Made by a program: the position numbers and the translations under genes
Assembly (NCBI GenBank): GCA_034008185.1
Contig: CM067084.1
Location: forward strand, 15,582,385 to 15,646,384
Reading direction: 5' to 3'
DNA: 64,000 nucleotides
DNA from: Gorsachius magnificus
Taxonomy: Eukaryota > Chordata > Aves > Pelecaniformes > Ardeidae
Shown here: in pieces, positions 22,381 to 36,100 of the stretch
How the letters are laid out: every line of letters begins with the position of its first letter
Numbering within the stretch: the stretch's first letter is position 1
The notes under the pieces: generated by a model
What the model was told of the DNA's origin: nothing
Databases searched by the model: none
What the model saw: only the letters and a program-made list of their open reading frames with translations

Positions 22381-23345
22381 AGTGAGTCACCTGTAAGCTA
22401 AGAGGCGGGACGAAATCCGGCTCGGAGCGTTGCAGGAATTCACTTGCATCGCGAGCGCCACAGCATGCGGAGCTTCCCTGCCGGCCCCGGCCGCCGGAGC
22501 ATCCCCGCCGCGCCCCAGCGGGTACCTCGGCACCTTTCAAAGCCCCGCCAGCCCCGGCGGCCGCGTTTGCTCGGCGGCCCTCGGGGCCGAGACAGCGGGA
22601 CGGGACGGGACGTGGAATAAAGCCACCCGAGCGCCGCGCCGCCCCCGCCCCGTTCCCAGGGCGGCCGCTCGCCGGCGGGGGCGGTAATTTGGAGAGGATC
22701 CCTTGCCGGGCCGGTGCGTGAGTGCGCGTGTGTGCGTGTGCCGGCCGGTGAGCCGCGCGCTGGCGGCGGGGCGGCCCCGACTGCCTGACGCCGGCGGGGC
22801 CAGATCGATCCGGTCGCGGAGGCAGCGGGGCAGCGCGGGGCCCCCGCCTGCCCCGGCCCCCCTCACCGCCCGGCAGCCGGTAACAACTTCGCGTCCCCTC
22901 GCCTCTCCCCGCTGCCCTCGCCGGGCGGCCGTGCCTGCGCCGCCCTCCTCCTCCTCCTCCTCCCTCCTTCCCACCCCCCCGCTCCCCCGGGTGGCCCCGG
23001 CCGGGGGCCCCGCGCCGGACCGGGCCGGGGGGAGCGGCTCCTCCGCGCCGCGAAAGGAGCGCAGCTCCGCGCTCCTCCTCTCCTCCCCGGCATGATGGCG
23101 TCCCTCCGGCAGCCCCGGGGACCCGCGGCCGCTTCCCCGCCGGCCGCTCCCGGCCCGAAGTTTGTGGGTAGGTGCCCCCGGGGGGGGAGAGCCCTTCCCC
23201 GCCGGGAAGCCGCCCCCTCCCGGCGAGCGCGGGGCTGCCCCAGCCGCCCCCGGCCCCGGCCCCCGCCCCGGGGGGGACGCGGCGGGCCCCGGCCGGCCGG
23301 GGCAAGTGCCCGCCTTTGTTTTTGCGGGGAGAAGCCTTTCGCCGC
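22380..23345 (+). promoter_or_regulatory. SMAD1: CpG island, likely SMAD1 promoter
   Basis: A roughly 0.9-kb block, extremely rich in G+C and CpG, between A/T-rich flanks. This is the usual form of a housekeeping/developmental TATA-less promoter. Candidate elements are TGAGTCAC (AP-1 type) overlapping CACCTG (E-box) at 22383-22393, GC boxes (CCCCGCCCCG at about 22641-22651 and GGGGGCGG at about 22677-22684), a GGGAC pentamer repeat at about 22598-22612 and a CTC repeat at about 22944-22968. It lies upstream of all SMAD1 coding exons and on the same strand. The exact start site cannot be read from sequence. Confidence 0.75.
22940..23167 (+). other. SMAD1: probable SMAD1 exon 1 (5' UTR), start approximate
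   Basis: SMAD1 genes have a non-coding first exon far upstream of the ATG exon. The best fit here ends with GAAGTTTGTGG before a donor GTAGGT at 23168, at the 3' side of the CpG island. Other donor-like sites in the island (for example GTGAGC at about 22748) leave room for different first exons. The left end given is only a guess within the island. An ATGATGG at 23092 would open an upstream frame that, if spliced to 44021, stops at 44107-44109 before the main ATG. Confidence 0.45.
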
Positions 23346-23443
23346 CTACCTCGGCCGATCCGCACCCCTGTCCGTTTAATGTCGTCGTGTCCCCCCTCTT
23401 CTTTCCGCAGCCCCCTTCCCCTCCTTTTATTTTTTCTTTTTTC

Positions 23444-23465
23444 TTTTTTTTTTTTTTTTTTTTTT
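23444..23465. repeat. T homopolymer, 22 bp
   Basis: Pure T run at the downstream shoulder of the CpG island, in intron 1, preceded by interrupted T-rich sequence. Confidence 0.95.
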
Positions 23466-26400
23466 CCCTTTAATGACAAATCTGTGCTTAGAGGTCAAGG
23501 AAAGTTCACTTAATATTTTTTTTTTCTCTCCTCCCTGTTAGAAGGTTTGCATGCATGAGATTCTCCCCTCTTCAATGTAGTTTCTTCATATACTTGGACT
23601 CTACAGCTAAATAATCTTATCCTGAATATAGATCTTTAAAGCTTATTAAAATTTACTGGTGTGGAAATATTCAGTCATGCATTTGAAAGGATCTGGGCCA
23701 AATCCTGACTTCTTTTTTTTTAATAAACTGAAGTCAGTGGGAGTTCTGACTGGGGAAGGGTTGCTGTGCTTGCTCTTTTGTTAGTAGATCAATCCGAAGA
23801 AGACTGACCTTACAGTTTGCTTTTATGGTATCTGGATGATTGGAGCTTATTCTGAAAAATAATCATTTTTTGGGTGTATTTTAGGAAAAAATGATGCTCA
23901 CTGCATGTAAAAAAAGTAACAGTTCTATTTGGGGAAGGAGAAGTATTGTTAAGATACAGGTAGGGAGGAGTAAAACTAGATGTAGATTTTGGATACAAGC
24001 AAATGGAAAAGATCATTGTGTGAAACATGCCAGTGTTTAATGGATGTCAGTGTTTAAAGATACGGCATCTTGAAACTAACAGGCTTAGGAAAAAGCCGTA
24101 TTTCTAATATGTCATAGCTGATAGTTCAAATCTCTTTTGCACACAGAGGATAAGTCAAAAAGGGAAAACTTTGTTTTACTTCTTTTTTCCCCTCAATAGT
24201 TACTTGTGTTTTTAAGCAGCACTCAAGAATAAGACTAAAAACTGAAGCTAACCCAGCCCACAGAGACCACTTTCCTTTGCAGGCGTGTGTCTGTAATTCT
24301 GCTAATCGTCGGGTGGCTGACTGTCTGCACCTTGTCCTGTCAGACAATAGGAGCAAATCATGTGAAGGAACCTGAGGTGTTAACGTGGATTTAATTTTTT
24401 TTCTTTTACTTGGCTGTAATTACTCTGCTGAATTATGGGAGACAATGATAATACGACAGTTTGTTAGTTGCAAGTGATTAATACTCATTTTATTTTCCCG
24501 TTGAACTAGAGAGCAGTGCTATGAAGCTTTTCAGAGGTTCTCACTGGATTTTAGTGTAAGTTTTGAGTGCTCGCTTCTTTACCGTGACTGAAGGAGCATC
24601 AGGATGAAAATGAAAGATACCTAGCCCCAGTTCTTGCTCTGGTCTTGGGGATGAAATCTTGCAGTTTGCTTCAGACTGTAAGTAGGCACTTGAGAGAAAT
24701 TTCCCTTGATTTGGGTGATCCAGAAGCCATCCGCAGCTCCCAGAGAGGATCAGTTCAAGGCACGATCAGGTTACCTTAAGGGTAGGGATTTGTCCTTGCT
24801 TTGGTTTTGACCCCATCAGCCGTCGGGTGTGTAATCAAATACATTTTTTCCTACTCCATCCTGTTCAGCTTGCCTTTTTGTATACCCTTGAAGATGTGAC
24901 GATCCGATACGTTGGAGAAAAGTGACTGGATAAACAGATGGAGGTCTTTCTGTTTCTCTATAAATACTAATTATCATATCAAGTGTTTGAGAGCTGATGA
25001 GTTCAGTGTTTGCTTTTCCTCTGTAGTTTGAACACAAAGTAAAGAGTTGAAGGTGAATAAAAGCAACACAAAGGTTAATAAAAGTGCTACTTGTGTTTCC
25101 AAATACTGGGAAATTATTCAGATTAAATGATGAGTTTCATTGCTTGGTATGAAGATGTATGTTTAAAAAATGAAGGGGTTGTGACTTTCTTTTAAGTTGA
25201 AGCATGAATGCACCGGATGCTACATATAGCCAGTGTTCTGCTCTACGAAGCCCAAGCTGTGTGTGTAAAATAAAAGCTCATTTGAGTAGTCTTACAGCCT
25301 AATGGAGGCATCATCTCAGCTTTATAAATAATGTAAGTTGTGTATAATGTGGAGTCCCCAGAGACTGCAGAGAAAGCATCATTACCAGCCTTTTCAACCT
25401 GCTGGAGATCTTAAATTGATTTACAGCACTGAACTGGTGCAAAATGATACATCAGGATGACGCGGGGTCAACCTGTAAAAGTCTATGATGTGAGCCCGTT
25501 AGTTCAGTCATCATAATTAAACCGTATTACGAGGGCAGCAAAGCAAGTGTCTGACATGTCCCATTGTGCTTCAGATATGGGTGGCTTAAGAATCAAATAA
25601 AGAGAGCACCGTGTTTATTATTTAAGTTATGCAAAGAGTAGTTGAAGTAAAAGCTTGTGGCCCTGTGAAGAATAAATGCTGAACCAATTTAGCTTGGCTC
25701 TTAACCTCTTTCTTGCTGTCATTAGCAGCTGAAATAGATGACGGCATGTGCAGCTCGGAGGTGTGGGGGGGGAGCGGTTGTGAGTGGGTATCTCTGAATT
25801 TTTATATATCCTTTCTCAAGCCTGAAAATCGGCTGGACTTTACCTGCAGACTGTGCTATCGGGTATCAGTGAGACAAACATGCAAACAAGCTAATTGTTT
25901 GGGGGTTTTTTCCTAGTGTTTTTAGCCTTCTAAAGTTTGTAACTGCCTGTTGAAGTGTTCCTGCAGATCCGAGTTCTTGTGTAAGGCAGAACATCTTAGT
26001 CATATCTTGAACTATATGACCAAACTTATTTTAGAACAGAGACTGTAATTTTGAATATGGGTTGGCGTAGGTCACTCTGCTTTTCTTAGTGAAGGCAACT
26101 GTGGCTTCAGATTCATGTTTCTGCTCTAAGTAGCATGCCACAGATAGTAAAACCTTTATTGTATACTGAACATCTCAGGTCTTGCTGTTTCTGCTCATAA
26201 AATCACTATGAAGTGTTTGGGGAAAATCCTGCTAAAACTTCTTTTTCTTCTTTCTACTAGTCAGGGTGCTGCTTGGTGATCTGAGGGTGGTGCACGTATT
26301 AGTGGTTAAACCAACTCTTCGTACCTAAATTGGTGTGAACTCTGCACTGCTTCTCCCGGCCAAGAAACAAACACCGCTTATTTTTAGTCACAAATGTAAC

Positions 26401-27995
26401 TGAAAAAAAAATAATTTTGAGGGATACAAGAGAAGTAGAGAAAATAAATGGTCACTAGTGGTGAGAGATCATTAGTCTCCAGGTTCAGCTGCATCTCAAC
26501 GGGATGTGCTTTAGCTGAGGTGCTTTCTGAGTGACAGATAAAAGAATTAAAGCTCGCTTTTGGGTGCCAGTGTCTTCTAAAATGTGGATATGGAGCTCTC
26601 TTCTGCTGTGTCAATGCAGATGAATAAATTCTCTTATTGAAGAGAGCACCGTAAAATCTGTGAAAATGAAAACCTGATTTCACAAGTTACTTTATGGCTG
26701 GTGAAGTGATTCTACTAATGTTTTTTTTGTTTGTTTTGTATTTTTTTTTTTTTTTAATTTCTGGTCTAGGTTTTGATGACAAACTCACCCAGTTGTGCTT
26801 TCAGCTTGGGGAAAGGTCTGTTCTGCCCATAAAAACTTCACTTGTTTCCCTCTAGTAGCTGCAGACTAGTATTCTTCCACTGGCCTTTCTTCTGTGTCTG
26901 GCAGTGTCTCAAAAAATTGAATGCATACAAGCCTTAATAAAGGTGGTATGCAGTTCCTAGAAGTTTACCTTTGAAGTTTACTGAACAGAAAATTCGAGTT
27001 TAAAACATAAACACTAAATTGGCAAGCGTGGCTTGAAATGCTGGTGACTTGAAGGCTCGTCTACGCAGGCGTCTTGCACTTCTCTAGCCCTTTTGCTCGA
27101 GCTACGATAGCGTAACTTCAGAACAGCACAGAGGATTTTTATTAGAACAGTGGTTTTCGCTTGGGATGGGAAAGAAGTTTTTTAAGTTGATACTTTTTAA
27201 TTGATAGAGTTGTATCCCTGCAGGCTGTTGAATGTCTGTTCTTCAAGACTCAACCAAAGAAAAGGTTAGATTGGGCCTTTTGTGAAGGGCTTTGCAGCGG
27301 GTGGATTCAGGGGTGAGGAGGAGACTCTTGGCTGCTAATGGCTGCCACAAAGATGCCTATCCTCCTCGAAAGACAAATGTTAATTTGCATTACAGAAGCT
27401 TTTCAGGTTTGCGTGTGTTTGAGTGGGGGAGGGGTCTTTTTTTTTTTAACAGGATAGAGAAGCCAAACATTTCATAAAATAAACAGGCTAATTTCAAGGA
27501 GTGTAAAGCGTTTTCCAGAGTGAACCCAGATGGTACAGAATCTCTCCCTACTTTGGTTTTACGCCTGCATGTGTTGGCTTTGGAAGTGCCTCGTAGTTGA
27601 ATAGGAACAAAGATCGAGCACATTACTTCTAATTAGGTGGTGTGAGGTCAGGTATTCAGCGCACCTAAGGCTGAACTCTGCTAAGTTGAAGTGATGGCTC
27701 CATTTTTAGGGTGGTTTTTTTCTTGGGGGTGGGGGCGGGAAGGAGAGAGGGTGTGTGTTGGTACTGTGGCCCTGGGATTGCTGTGGTGGAAGTATTACAG
27801 CCCAGTTGTGCGACCACGGTGGTGCCCCTGATAGCGGCGCTCTGTGGGACACAGCTCCTGGGTTGAGCTGTCATTAAATCATGAAGGTGTTTCTGCAAGT
27901 ACGGATCCCTTTACTCCTCAGTTGCACTCTTGTTGCGAGCACTGTGTCTTGGGAGACTGTGTCAAGCTGAGTTTAGATCAAGAGTTGAAGCTAGC

Positions 27996-28016
27996 TTTTT
28001 TTTTTTTTTTTTTTTT
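27996..28016. repeat. T homopolymer, 21 bp
   Basis: Pure T run in SMAD1 intron 1. Confidence 0.95.
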
Positions 28017-30086
28017 CCTTTCATTCCAGACTTGCCGACTTGCCAGTGTACCCTGACCGGTACAGCTCTTCTGGACACTTGCACAATTCAGTCATTCTAA
28101 CGTAGCTCTGTAATTGTTCTGGACTATCAGTCACTTTTATTTCAATATGGGGTATGCACCTGGGAGGGTGATACTAGAATAGATGTCACCAGTCTTTCTT
28201 GTTTTGTTCTTCCCCCACCCTTTCTCTAGCATGCATGGGCGAAGTCTAGAGTACAAGGAGGAAAACAAATTATTTCTAAACATGCCTTTGTATAAGTCAT
28301 TATATTTAGGCACTGTTCAAAGCAGTATCATCCAAAGGCAACTATTATGTTGACTTGGCATGTAAGCAAATCATTAATGTGGTTCACCAGTGATTTCTGA
28401 AGCATTATTTCATATTTCTGTGCTTATAAAGGGAACGTTCTTCCCAACATGGCAGCAGATGAGACTGTCTGAATAAGTGAGTATAGACAGTCCGAATTAT
28501 AGCACTTAATGGTATTCAGAAGTATTTAACTTGCAAGTTTTTGTCATTAAAATCATTAAAATGCCAATCCACATCAAAGTGATCTATGGACTATCAATCC
28601 AGTATTGGGTAACTTGGAAATAAGATACCCATTAAAACATTTTTACAATGTTAAAGTGATTATTGTGAGAGTTCTCACTGACTCCCTGCTTCTGTCCCCA
28701 GCATGGGTGTCAGAATCAGATCTACCCTCCAGCTTGTGCTGATGGACCTTCTTTCAGTACTCGGACCTGTCATTTGAGGGGAAACTGAAAATGTAGCTGC
28801 TTAATACAGATTTTGTGCATAAGTAGGAGTTGGATTTCAGTATTTACAGCGTTACAGAGAGGTTGCAAGACTGATGCACATGTTTAAAAATTTGTCTAGG
28901 TAGATGAAAGCAAAAAAGCATGTATGTTCACAGAGCTAACGCTTGACACTTAACGTAGCAGGTCAAAGAGTTTTCCATGAGTTCAGAGAATCCTTTAGGT
29001 TCAGGTTTCTTGGGGCATGCAGTGACCATAGTTGATCATACTTCTGCTTTCTTTTCTTCCTCACTTTGTTCAATATTGGGAATTAGTATCTCATTCTTCT
29101 GTGTTTACATGAAAGACTGATTTACTGAGGATATTTTTCTTATAAATCACTTCAGACCTATGATTTCAAGCATTTTAAGGCATTGACAGTAATAGCAGCA
29201 TTCTGTCTGGCATTGCGTGATGAAACCAGGGCACGAGACTCTTAAAGATCCCTTATTCTTACACCAGTATGTGTGTAGGGTTATTCACACCTGATAGGTA
29301 TGCTGTATGTGCGTGTGCACATGTGAATGCCTGAAATAACATTTGCTGCCATTGAAAGTTAAATTAGTTGGATCAGATAAGAGTAGACTAAACCTATATA
29401 TAGTTGAGAAAAGCCTGTAAATTTATCAAGGTGTGTTTATGTAATAACTATTTATATATAAATACTTAAATGCTGCTTAAAAGCATAAAATCAATTTTGG
29501 TTAAAGACAAAGAAAATAACTGGAGAATCATGTTGTAACAAATTGTGGCTTCCACTTAAACGTGTTTCTAAGGGTGATAGGAGGAGGAAACATCTGCTGT
29601 TTGGTCAGAGGCTGCTAATGAGTTGCATATATGACCTTATTCTAGCAATATATTTCACCTTTGTATCTGTTAGGTTTCATTTGAATATTGACGTGGGAGG
29701 AATTAATCAAATGTCCTTGCTACCTTACTAGTAAGGACTTTCATTCAGCTGACATGTTGAGGGACAAAATATGCGGCTTGTAACCAGCTGTATTTCCTGA
29801 GGCAGTGGAGAGAGGGCTCTCAAAAATTTTCTCCCATGACAAATTTGGAAGAGTGTGTGTGTGAGAGAAAGGGTGGAAGGTGGTGTGGAACTGAAATCTC
29901 CTGCTGTTTTGCTTAATGGTTTAATTCTCTGTAAACTATAAAGCTGGAGAATAGCAAAAGTGTATGGGTTTGGTTTTTTCCTCTTTTCTTGCTAGCCCTC
30001 CCATGATGTTGTGAAACAAACTCTGCTAATGTTTGGTAGGACAAAAAAGTTGGCAGGACACCTTTGCTCACTCTCGGCCAGTTGTC

Positions 30087-30114
30087 TTTTTTTTTTTTTT
30101 TTTTTTTTTTTTTT
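30087..30114. repeat. T homopolymer, 28 bp
   Basis: The longest pure mononucleotide run in the window, in SMAD1 intron 1. No A/T-tailed retroposon body is recognisable next to it. Confidence 0.95.
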
Positions 30115-33100
30115 CTCAAAGCTGTGTGGTATGAAACAAGAAAGTTACTTTCAAGTTAGGCCTGCATAGGAGCATAGATTCTGTTCCCAGCTCCTGAAAA
30201 GTTACTAGAACTGGTTCATCAATAAAACACAGTTCTATTTGCTGAAGGGTCTTTCTCTTGATATATAAATGCTCTGCTGTGAAATTTGACATATTTTTAC
30301 CACTGTTGTGGTTTCCTGACTGAAATCTACTTTGGGGAAGACTGTTTTGGTTTGGTTTTATTTTAACCTAGGGAGGACTTTCTCCAGGTTGGGGCAACTA
30401 CAAGCTGTCTGATGATTCATTTTTTTCTGATGACCTTACCCACGTATATTAAAATAGTCCATCTTGCCTTTGCAGAGAGGCTGGGAGGCAAACAGTATGT
30501 GAACATGACAAGGGATAGTCATGGTTTCTTAAGGTATCTGGTGCTGTAGTGATGAGCATGGGATGGGAACCTCTGTAGATCGGAATCTTTCAGTAACTCA
30601 CAAACAGTGAAAAAAGGGATGGAAAAGTGGCTTCTTACCAGGGCTGTATGTGCATGACTCAGAGACACAGACTCTACTCGTGTGGCTTTACTGAGGTCTC
30701 ACCATGGATCTCCAGTGTTCAGGACCAGAGTTTCATTTTCCTTCACATGGCCTCTCGGTCTTTTCTCTTGTTGTCAGACACTTCTGCCTTTTTATCACTG
30801 AGGAGACAGGGTAGACAGATAAACCAGACATTGGTTATGTCTTCGTCCTTGTTCTGCTAATTACCTGGCGAATGCAGTGATGAACTATATTATTTTGAAA
30901 AATGTGAATTTTGACCTTGCTGAATGTCTCGGGAAACCTGGCTTACATATAGGTTGCCATCCCAGCTCTTACAGGTTCTCATTTTGCATTTTTACCTGCT
31001 GCTGATGGCTTTAGTTTGTCATACTTAATAACAGGCCCTTTATTATCCATGCTAGCTAGTGTCAGCGTTAAGTGCTTCCACTCGGATGTAGTAGCCAAAG
31101 GAAAAGTCTTGTCTTTATTAACTTAAAAACTTAAGATAACATAATTATAGCTTCTGTAATGTGTTGTATTAGATTTCATCTGGAAAATATTTTATAAATA
31201 CTCTCAGCTTAAAACTCTGTGGTGTGTGGTATTTTTGGACAGATGGATATGAAATCACTGTTCTTTTTTCTGAAGTTTGCTGTCTAGTTACGCTAGAGCA
31301 GAGGACAGTGGTAGCAGAGGGGGGTTGAAGAGCATTCGGTTATTTAGAACCAGCTGGGCAGAGCTCATTGCTCTGGGGATGAGAAGAGGTTTTGCAAATT
31401 GACTGAAGTACTCATGTCGGAGTGTGAGCTAATCTTTGTCCTGGATATAATTTAAAATTAGGGGGGGTGGCAGCTCCGCAAGACAGCGAGAACTCTTAAC
31501 AGTTTGGCTCCTCTCAACCCCGGCCACAGATTTCTTTGCGTATGCTGGCTGTGTGACTTTGGTGCTCATCCTGCTCTGAGCTGATCCAGCTGCTCTGCAG
31601 AACGTTGTTGTTGGTTTTGACATGCTAGGAAAGGTGAATTGGCTGACAAGACTGTAAGCAGAGGGGAAATTATGTTGGAGTACCAAAGCTAGCACAAGGG
31701 AGTAAAAGGAAACCTTTTCTCTTCGGGTGGGAGCAAGCCGTTGGAGCTGCTCATCTGCCTGTGGACCAGTGACCTTGCTGGCCCAAGGCAGCTGTTGGAG
31801 GTAGCCAGCTATAAACGAGTACTGCAGTACTCCCAGATGAAGAGCTCCTTAATATGCTTGCCAAGGAAAGGTCTAATTTACAGGGTTTTTTCCCAGATAC
31901 TTATGTTGGTGATTAGCATGGTGAGGTTAGACTGCCAACAGTTACGTCAGTCACAAAGCCCCAGTGTAGTTATATTGGCAGCAAAATGACAATGATTAAT
32001 GATACAGTGTGTTTTATGGGGAGTGAGGGAGGACAGATGGGGAGGGACACTTAAGCAAGTTTTTCTGGTCAAGTGCTGTTTTGCTAGTATAAACTGCAAG
32101 CTATATTCGAAATATTTTTCTAGTTTAATGCAACCGTATGAGCAGAGCACATCTAGTGCACGTTCTGTATGAGACGGGACAAATGTTTCTTCCTCATGGG
32201 AGAAAGAATGTCTTCCAAGTTAACTTCTTTCTTAGTAGTAGAAACTTTTTTCTCATTAGGGGATGAAAAAACTTGAAACAGCTGGCAGGCCAGGTACTGT
32301 TAGCAGCATTATTAAGAAATTAGAGAAAAGCTGAATACTAAATCCATTAAAAATTCTTATGTAAAAACAGGCTGGTGTTACAGAAATCACTGCCAGTGAA
32401 GACAGTTAAGGCACCTGAAGCTGCTATATGCTGTAAGCCAGTGCACTGCTTGTAGCTTTCCTGGGCTCTGCACCACTGCACAAGTCACTTTGAAACTTTT
32501 GGCTTTCAATCCATTTTTCTCAAAAGAAACTTAGAAAGCATTTGTTTTAATGGTGTATGGTAAATGTGTTTTAAAAACTCTTTTTCTTGTTATTGCTAGC
32601 TATTTAACATCTTCAAAGATTGCGTCTTTGTAACATATTTCTTAACTTCAAGGAATTTAGCCTGTCTACAGATTTAAAATACAAACTTTAGGTATTTTTC
32701 CCTAGTGGCAGTGCTGGAGTGAAGTTCTTGCTGAATTCTCTTGTAGCCTTCTGCTATGCCAAGGAACTGTCCAGACCCTTGGGAACCCGGCTGTAATTTT
32801 TTTTTTCCCCCTCTAGCTTGTCTATACGCTTCTTAAAATTTTTTTTCAGTGCAGAAAACATCACCTAACATAACTGGCATAAACACTACAGGGTTGTTTA
32901 CTACAGTTTACTGGATAACTGTTCCCTTTGCCCTTGTCCCCACTAGTTTATCAGCTGTGACTCTTGCTCATGGTCAGACCCAATGCATCTACTGTGGTTT
33001 GTGAACTGGGAGTGCTGGTGGCAGGCTGCTTTGGCTGAAGTCTTGTATTTCTGAATATAGGCAGGTTTCCACCACATCTTTGCCTAGCTTATTGCCTCCC

Positions 33101-36100
33101 TTGACTTGGGACAGGAGGGCTCTCAATCTTCCAGGCCAGCCAGCAATCAGGGTCCTTTGAGCCTAAAGTCTTGTCATCTTGGGAACTGGGGAGTACTGGT
33201 TTCAGCCCAAGAATTAAAGGCATCTAGATTGTCAGCTTAAAGACAAGGAGTCTGTGCTCTTTTTGTGTACTAGCTTTCAGCCTAGAAATAAGTAGTCTTG
33301 GAAAGCTGCAAGTCCTGGAAATTCATCCTTGCAGTCTCGCTTTGCAGTGTATTCGGAGCTTGGAATCCTTCTGTCCCCTGTGCTAGGACAGCGATGACTG
33401 TTCAGTAGCAGGCAGCAGTGGAAAATTTGGGAAGCATTACGGCTGTTTTAGCTAGCCTGCTGCTGACCCTGCACCATGTGGTGCTCAGCAAGTACTGTGT
33501 TTTGGCATCTCAGCTGTAAGGTTGCAGTACTGCAACTTTGCAAAACCTGAGTTTTGAAACTTTAAACTGGTCTTGGGAAATTATGGTGGAAGGAATAATA
33601 AATTGCCTTAATTCCATATGCAGAATCATATAGGCTCTGTTAATAAAAGAAGCTCGCAGATAAGAAAAGGGTACAGAGTAATACTTTATGTGGCTTGATT
33701 CCTCTTCCAAAATCATAAAAAGCTTACAGATAACCAGGGGATCAGATAGAAAGATTACAGCCATTTTCTCTTGTTGTAAAACTTCCGTATTCCCGGTAAG
33801 CGATGTAGGAGGATATTTCCCACTTCCTTTCAAGCTATGTGGTTGCCAAGTGCTGTATGAGCTATCAGTTCCTATCTGTGGGTTGAAGCCTTTGTACAAA
33901 ACCCTCCGAAGCCTTGATCTCAGGAATATGAGAAAACAGTTTGACGTGAGATTCTGCAGATGTTTTGGCACAGGGCTGTGACGGCTGCTTTTGCCTAATC
34001 CCACAGTTTTCTGGATCTCTCGTGAATCCTCGCATAGAAGGGTGCCCTTGTTTCATGCTTTTTAGAAGGCAGAAGGTGTGTCTGCGACTTCGGGGACTGT
34101 GCTTGGCCATTCCCTGTCAGCACTAGTCAGGAGGTGCTTGCGTTGGCCGCGGTGAGTGCGATTGTGCTGGCACGTGCCCCCGTTTCGGCCCCAGTGCCTT
34201 TGCCCTCTGGCCCCTTGCTGCAGTGGTCATCGGTTCTCGCTAAGGGCAAGCTGCCTCTGGCTGAGTGACTTACTGCCCTCTTCCTCCATGCCCTGGAGGT
34301 GTTGCCTGGGGTAATGGCACGTGCTCTCACAGAGCCGTCTTGGTGCCATCCTGCCAGCAAATGTCTCGTGCCAGCGGTCACCCCTCCGTCTTTCTGAGCC
34401 TAATACTTGCCTCTCAATCCATAGTCTTCAAGAGTTTTGTTCTCCACTTGTTAGCAGGAAAAGCTAAGACTTGACGTGAGGAAGTGGCTTGCCCGAAGGA
34501 ACTGGGAGCTGCGTCTCTGAGCCGCAGCCCAGCACTCTCTGTGACCGTACTCCTTCTGCCGGCAAGATTTTACAGGTATGGCAGGAAAAAAAGGCAACAA
34601 TAGCCAATTCAGTTGCAGTCAGTAGACTTCTTTGGATTAAAACAATCCTGAGAATGGAGCTTTTAGACTTCATTGGTGAACCGACTGTCATCTGGAAGGT
34701 TGTTGGCCTCCAACCACTATAACGTGCGATACTGGTTTTGTTCCAAGTGTGCCTGCCGGTTCAGGGGAAAGCTAGTGCTCCTAATGCCTCGTCTTCAGTT
34801 GAACCCAAGAACTGTTGCTTTGGTTCTGTAGAGTAATTGTCTGGATTAAAACATTTGCAAAACTAAGAGACCATGTAAATGCCTTCGTTGTTGTGTATTA
34901 ATAGCTTTATTCTTCCGCAAGTACAGTTTTTAATATTGGTGAAATTGTGCCCTGTTCTAGGATTAGATTGGGGTGTAGTTGAAGGCAGCTCAAGTTTTTA
35001 GTGTAGGCAAGCTCAGACTTGTACTTCACATAACAGTAAAGGCCTCGATCAACCTAGATCTGTGTTTGCTGGTCTATTTTAAATGCAAACCCAAAGTTTC
35101 CTTCACCTGAGGAGGATCCCTATAAATTTTTATTTGCCTGTAAATTGTCTCATTTTCTTGTGCGTAAGCTGACGGGACATCTCTAATCACTGTGGTCTTG
35201 GCTCCTTCCATTTGTAAAGGGTCTGTGAAGTTCAGGTGGCTTGGCAAATACCGAAATATTGCCAGGGACTATCTGCTCCAACGTGGTAGTGCAGCTGCTG
35301 CTCACTGTCCCAAGGACCAGGAGCAGACTGGGTTTCATATCATCTGAAGTCCATCCCGGATTTCAGAAGACCACTGATGGCATGCCATAATTAAACAATG
35401 TTTCATTGGACGGTGGAAATCTGGCAAATCCTGATTGTTTGTTTCTGGGTTGTATAAACTTGGCTTGGAAAGCTGTATCATCTTTAAACACTTTCTCTGT
35501 CCAGAATGGTAGTTGTGAATTGCAGGACACTTCACAAAATTTAGCATAGCTTTTGGCTCTGCCTCTTGACATTTTAAAGACATGAGGAAGATACGGTGTA
35601 TTAAAGGTCATTTAAAGACACAAAATACCTCCTTAGTTTTTGCAAATAAGACACAAAGAGGAAAGCTAGAGGAATCCTTTTAAAAAAGTAAAGCATGCAT
35701 CTCATGAAATGCATTGAAATGTCTTCAATATTGGCAAACTGAAGAGGCTATTCTTACTTCCAGTGTATAAATGGTGGGTGGGGGACTAATCTGTGAAAAG
35801 ATTTAATTATTTTAACAACATTCCTTTTTTGGTTTAACTTTCATCAGTTTATTCTGCTTTGCTGAGGCTTGACCTAACAACACTGTTATTAACTAATAAG
35901 TCATTCTTCCTTCTCAGTTTTTGTTGTCTCTTGCTTTGGCGAAACATTCTGCTTTAAAGCTGGGGATCTTGAGCTGTAATTTAACATCTTTACTTAATCT
36001 CTGATAAATGAGGCCTGGGTCACAGTCTTCAGAAGTGGTTTAATGCAGATGATGTAACTGTATTCGTGCATGCTCTTGGTAAAATGAATCACTTGCAGGA

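Noticed and set aside
22748..22753. Alternative exon 1 donor GTGAGC in the CpG island
   Set aside because: Plausible by motif but no evidence to prefer it over 23168; G/C-rich DNA yields many donor-like words. Kept only as a caveat.
22370..23479. 369-residue minus-strand open frame over the CpG island
   Set aside because: Low-complexity Gly/Arg/Pro sequence, as G/C-rich DNA has few stop codons. No domain, and it overlaps the promoter.
33510..34004. 164-residue minus-strand frame in intron 1
   Set aside because: No domain, and an overlapping frame on the opposite strand is similarly open.
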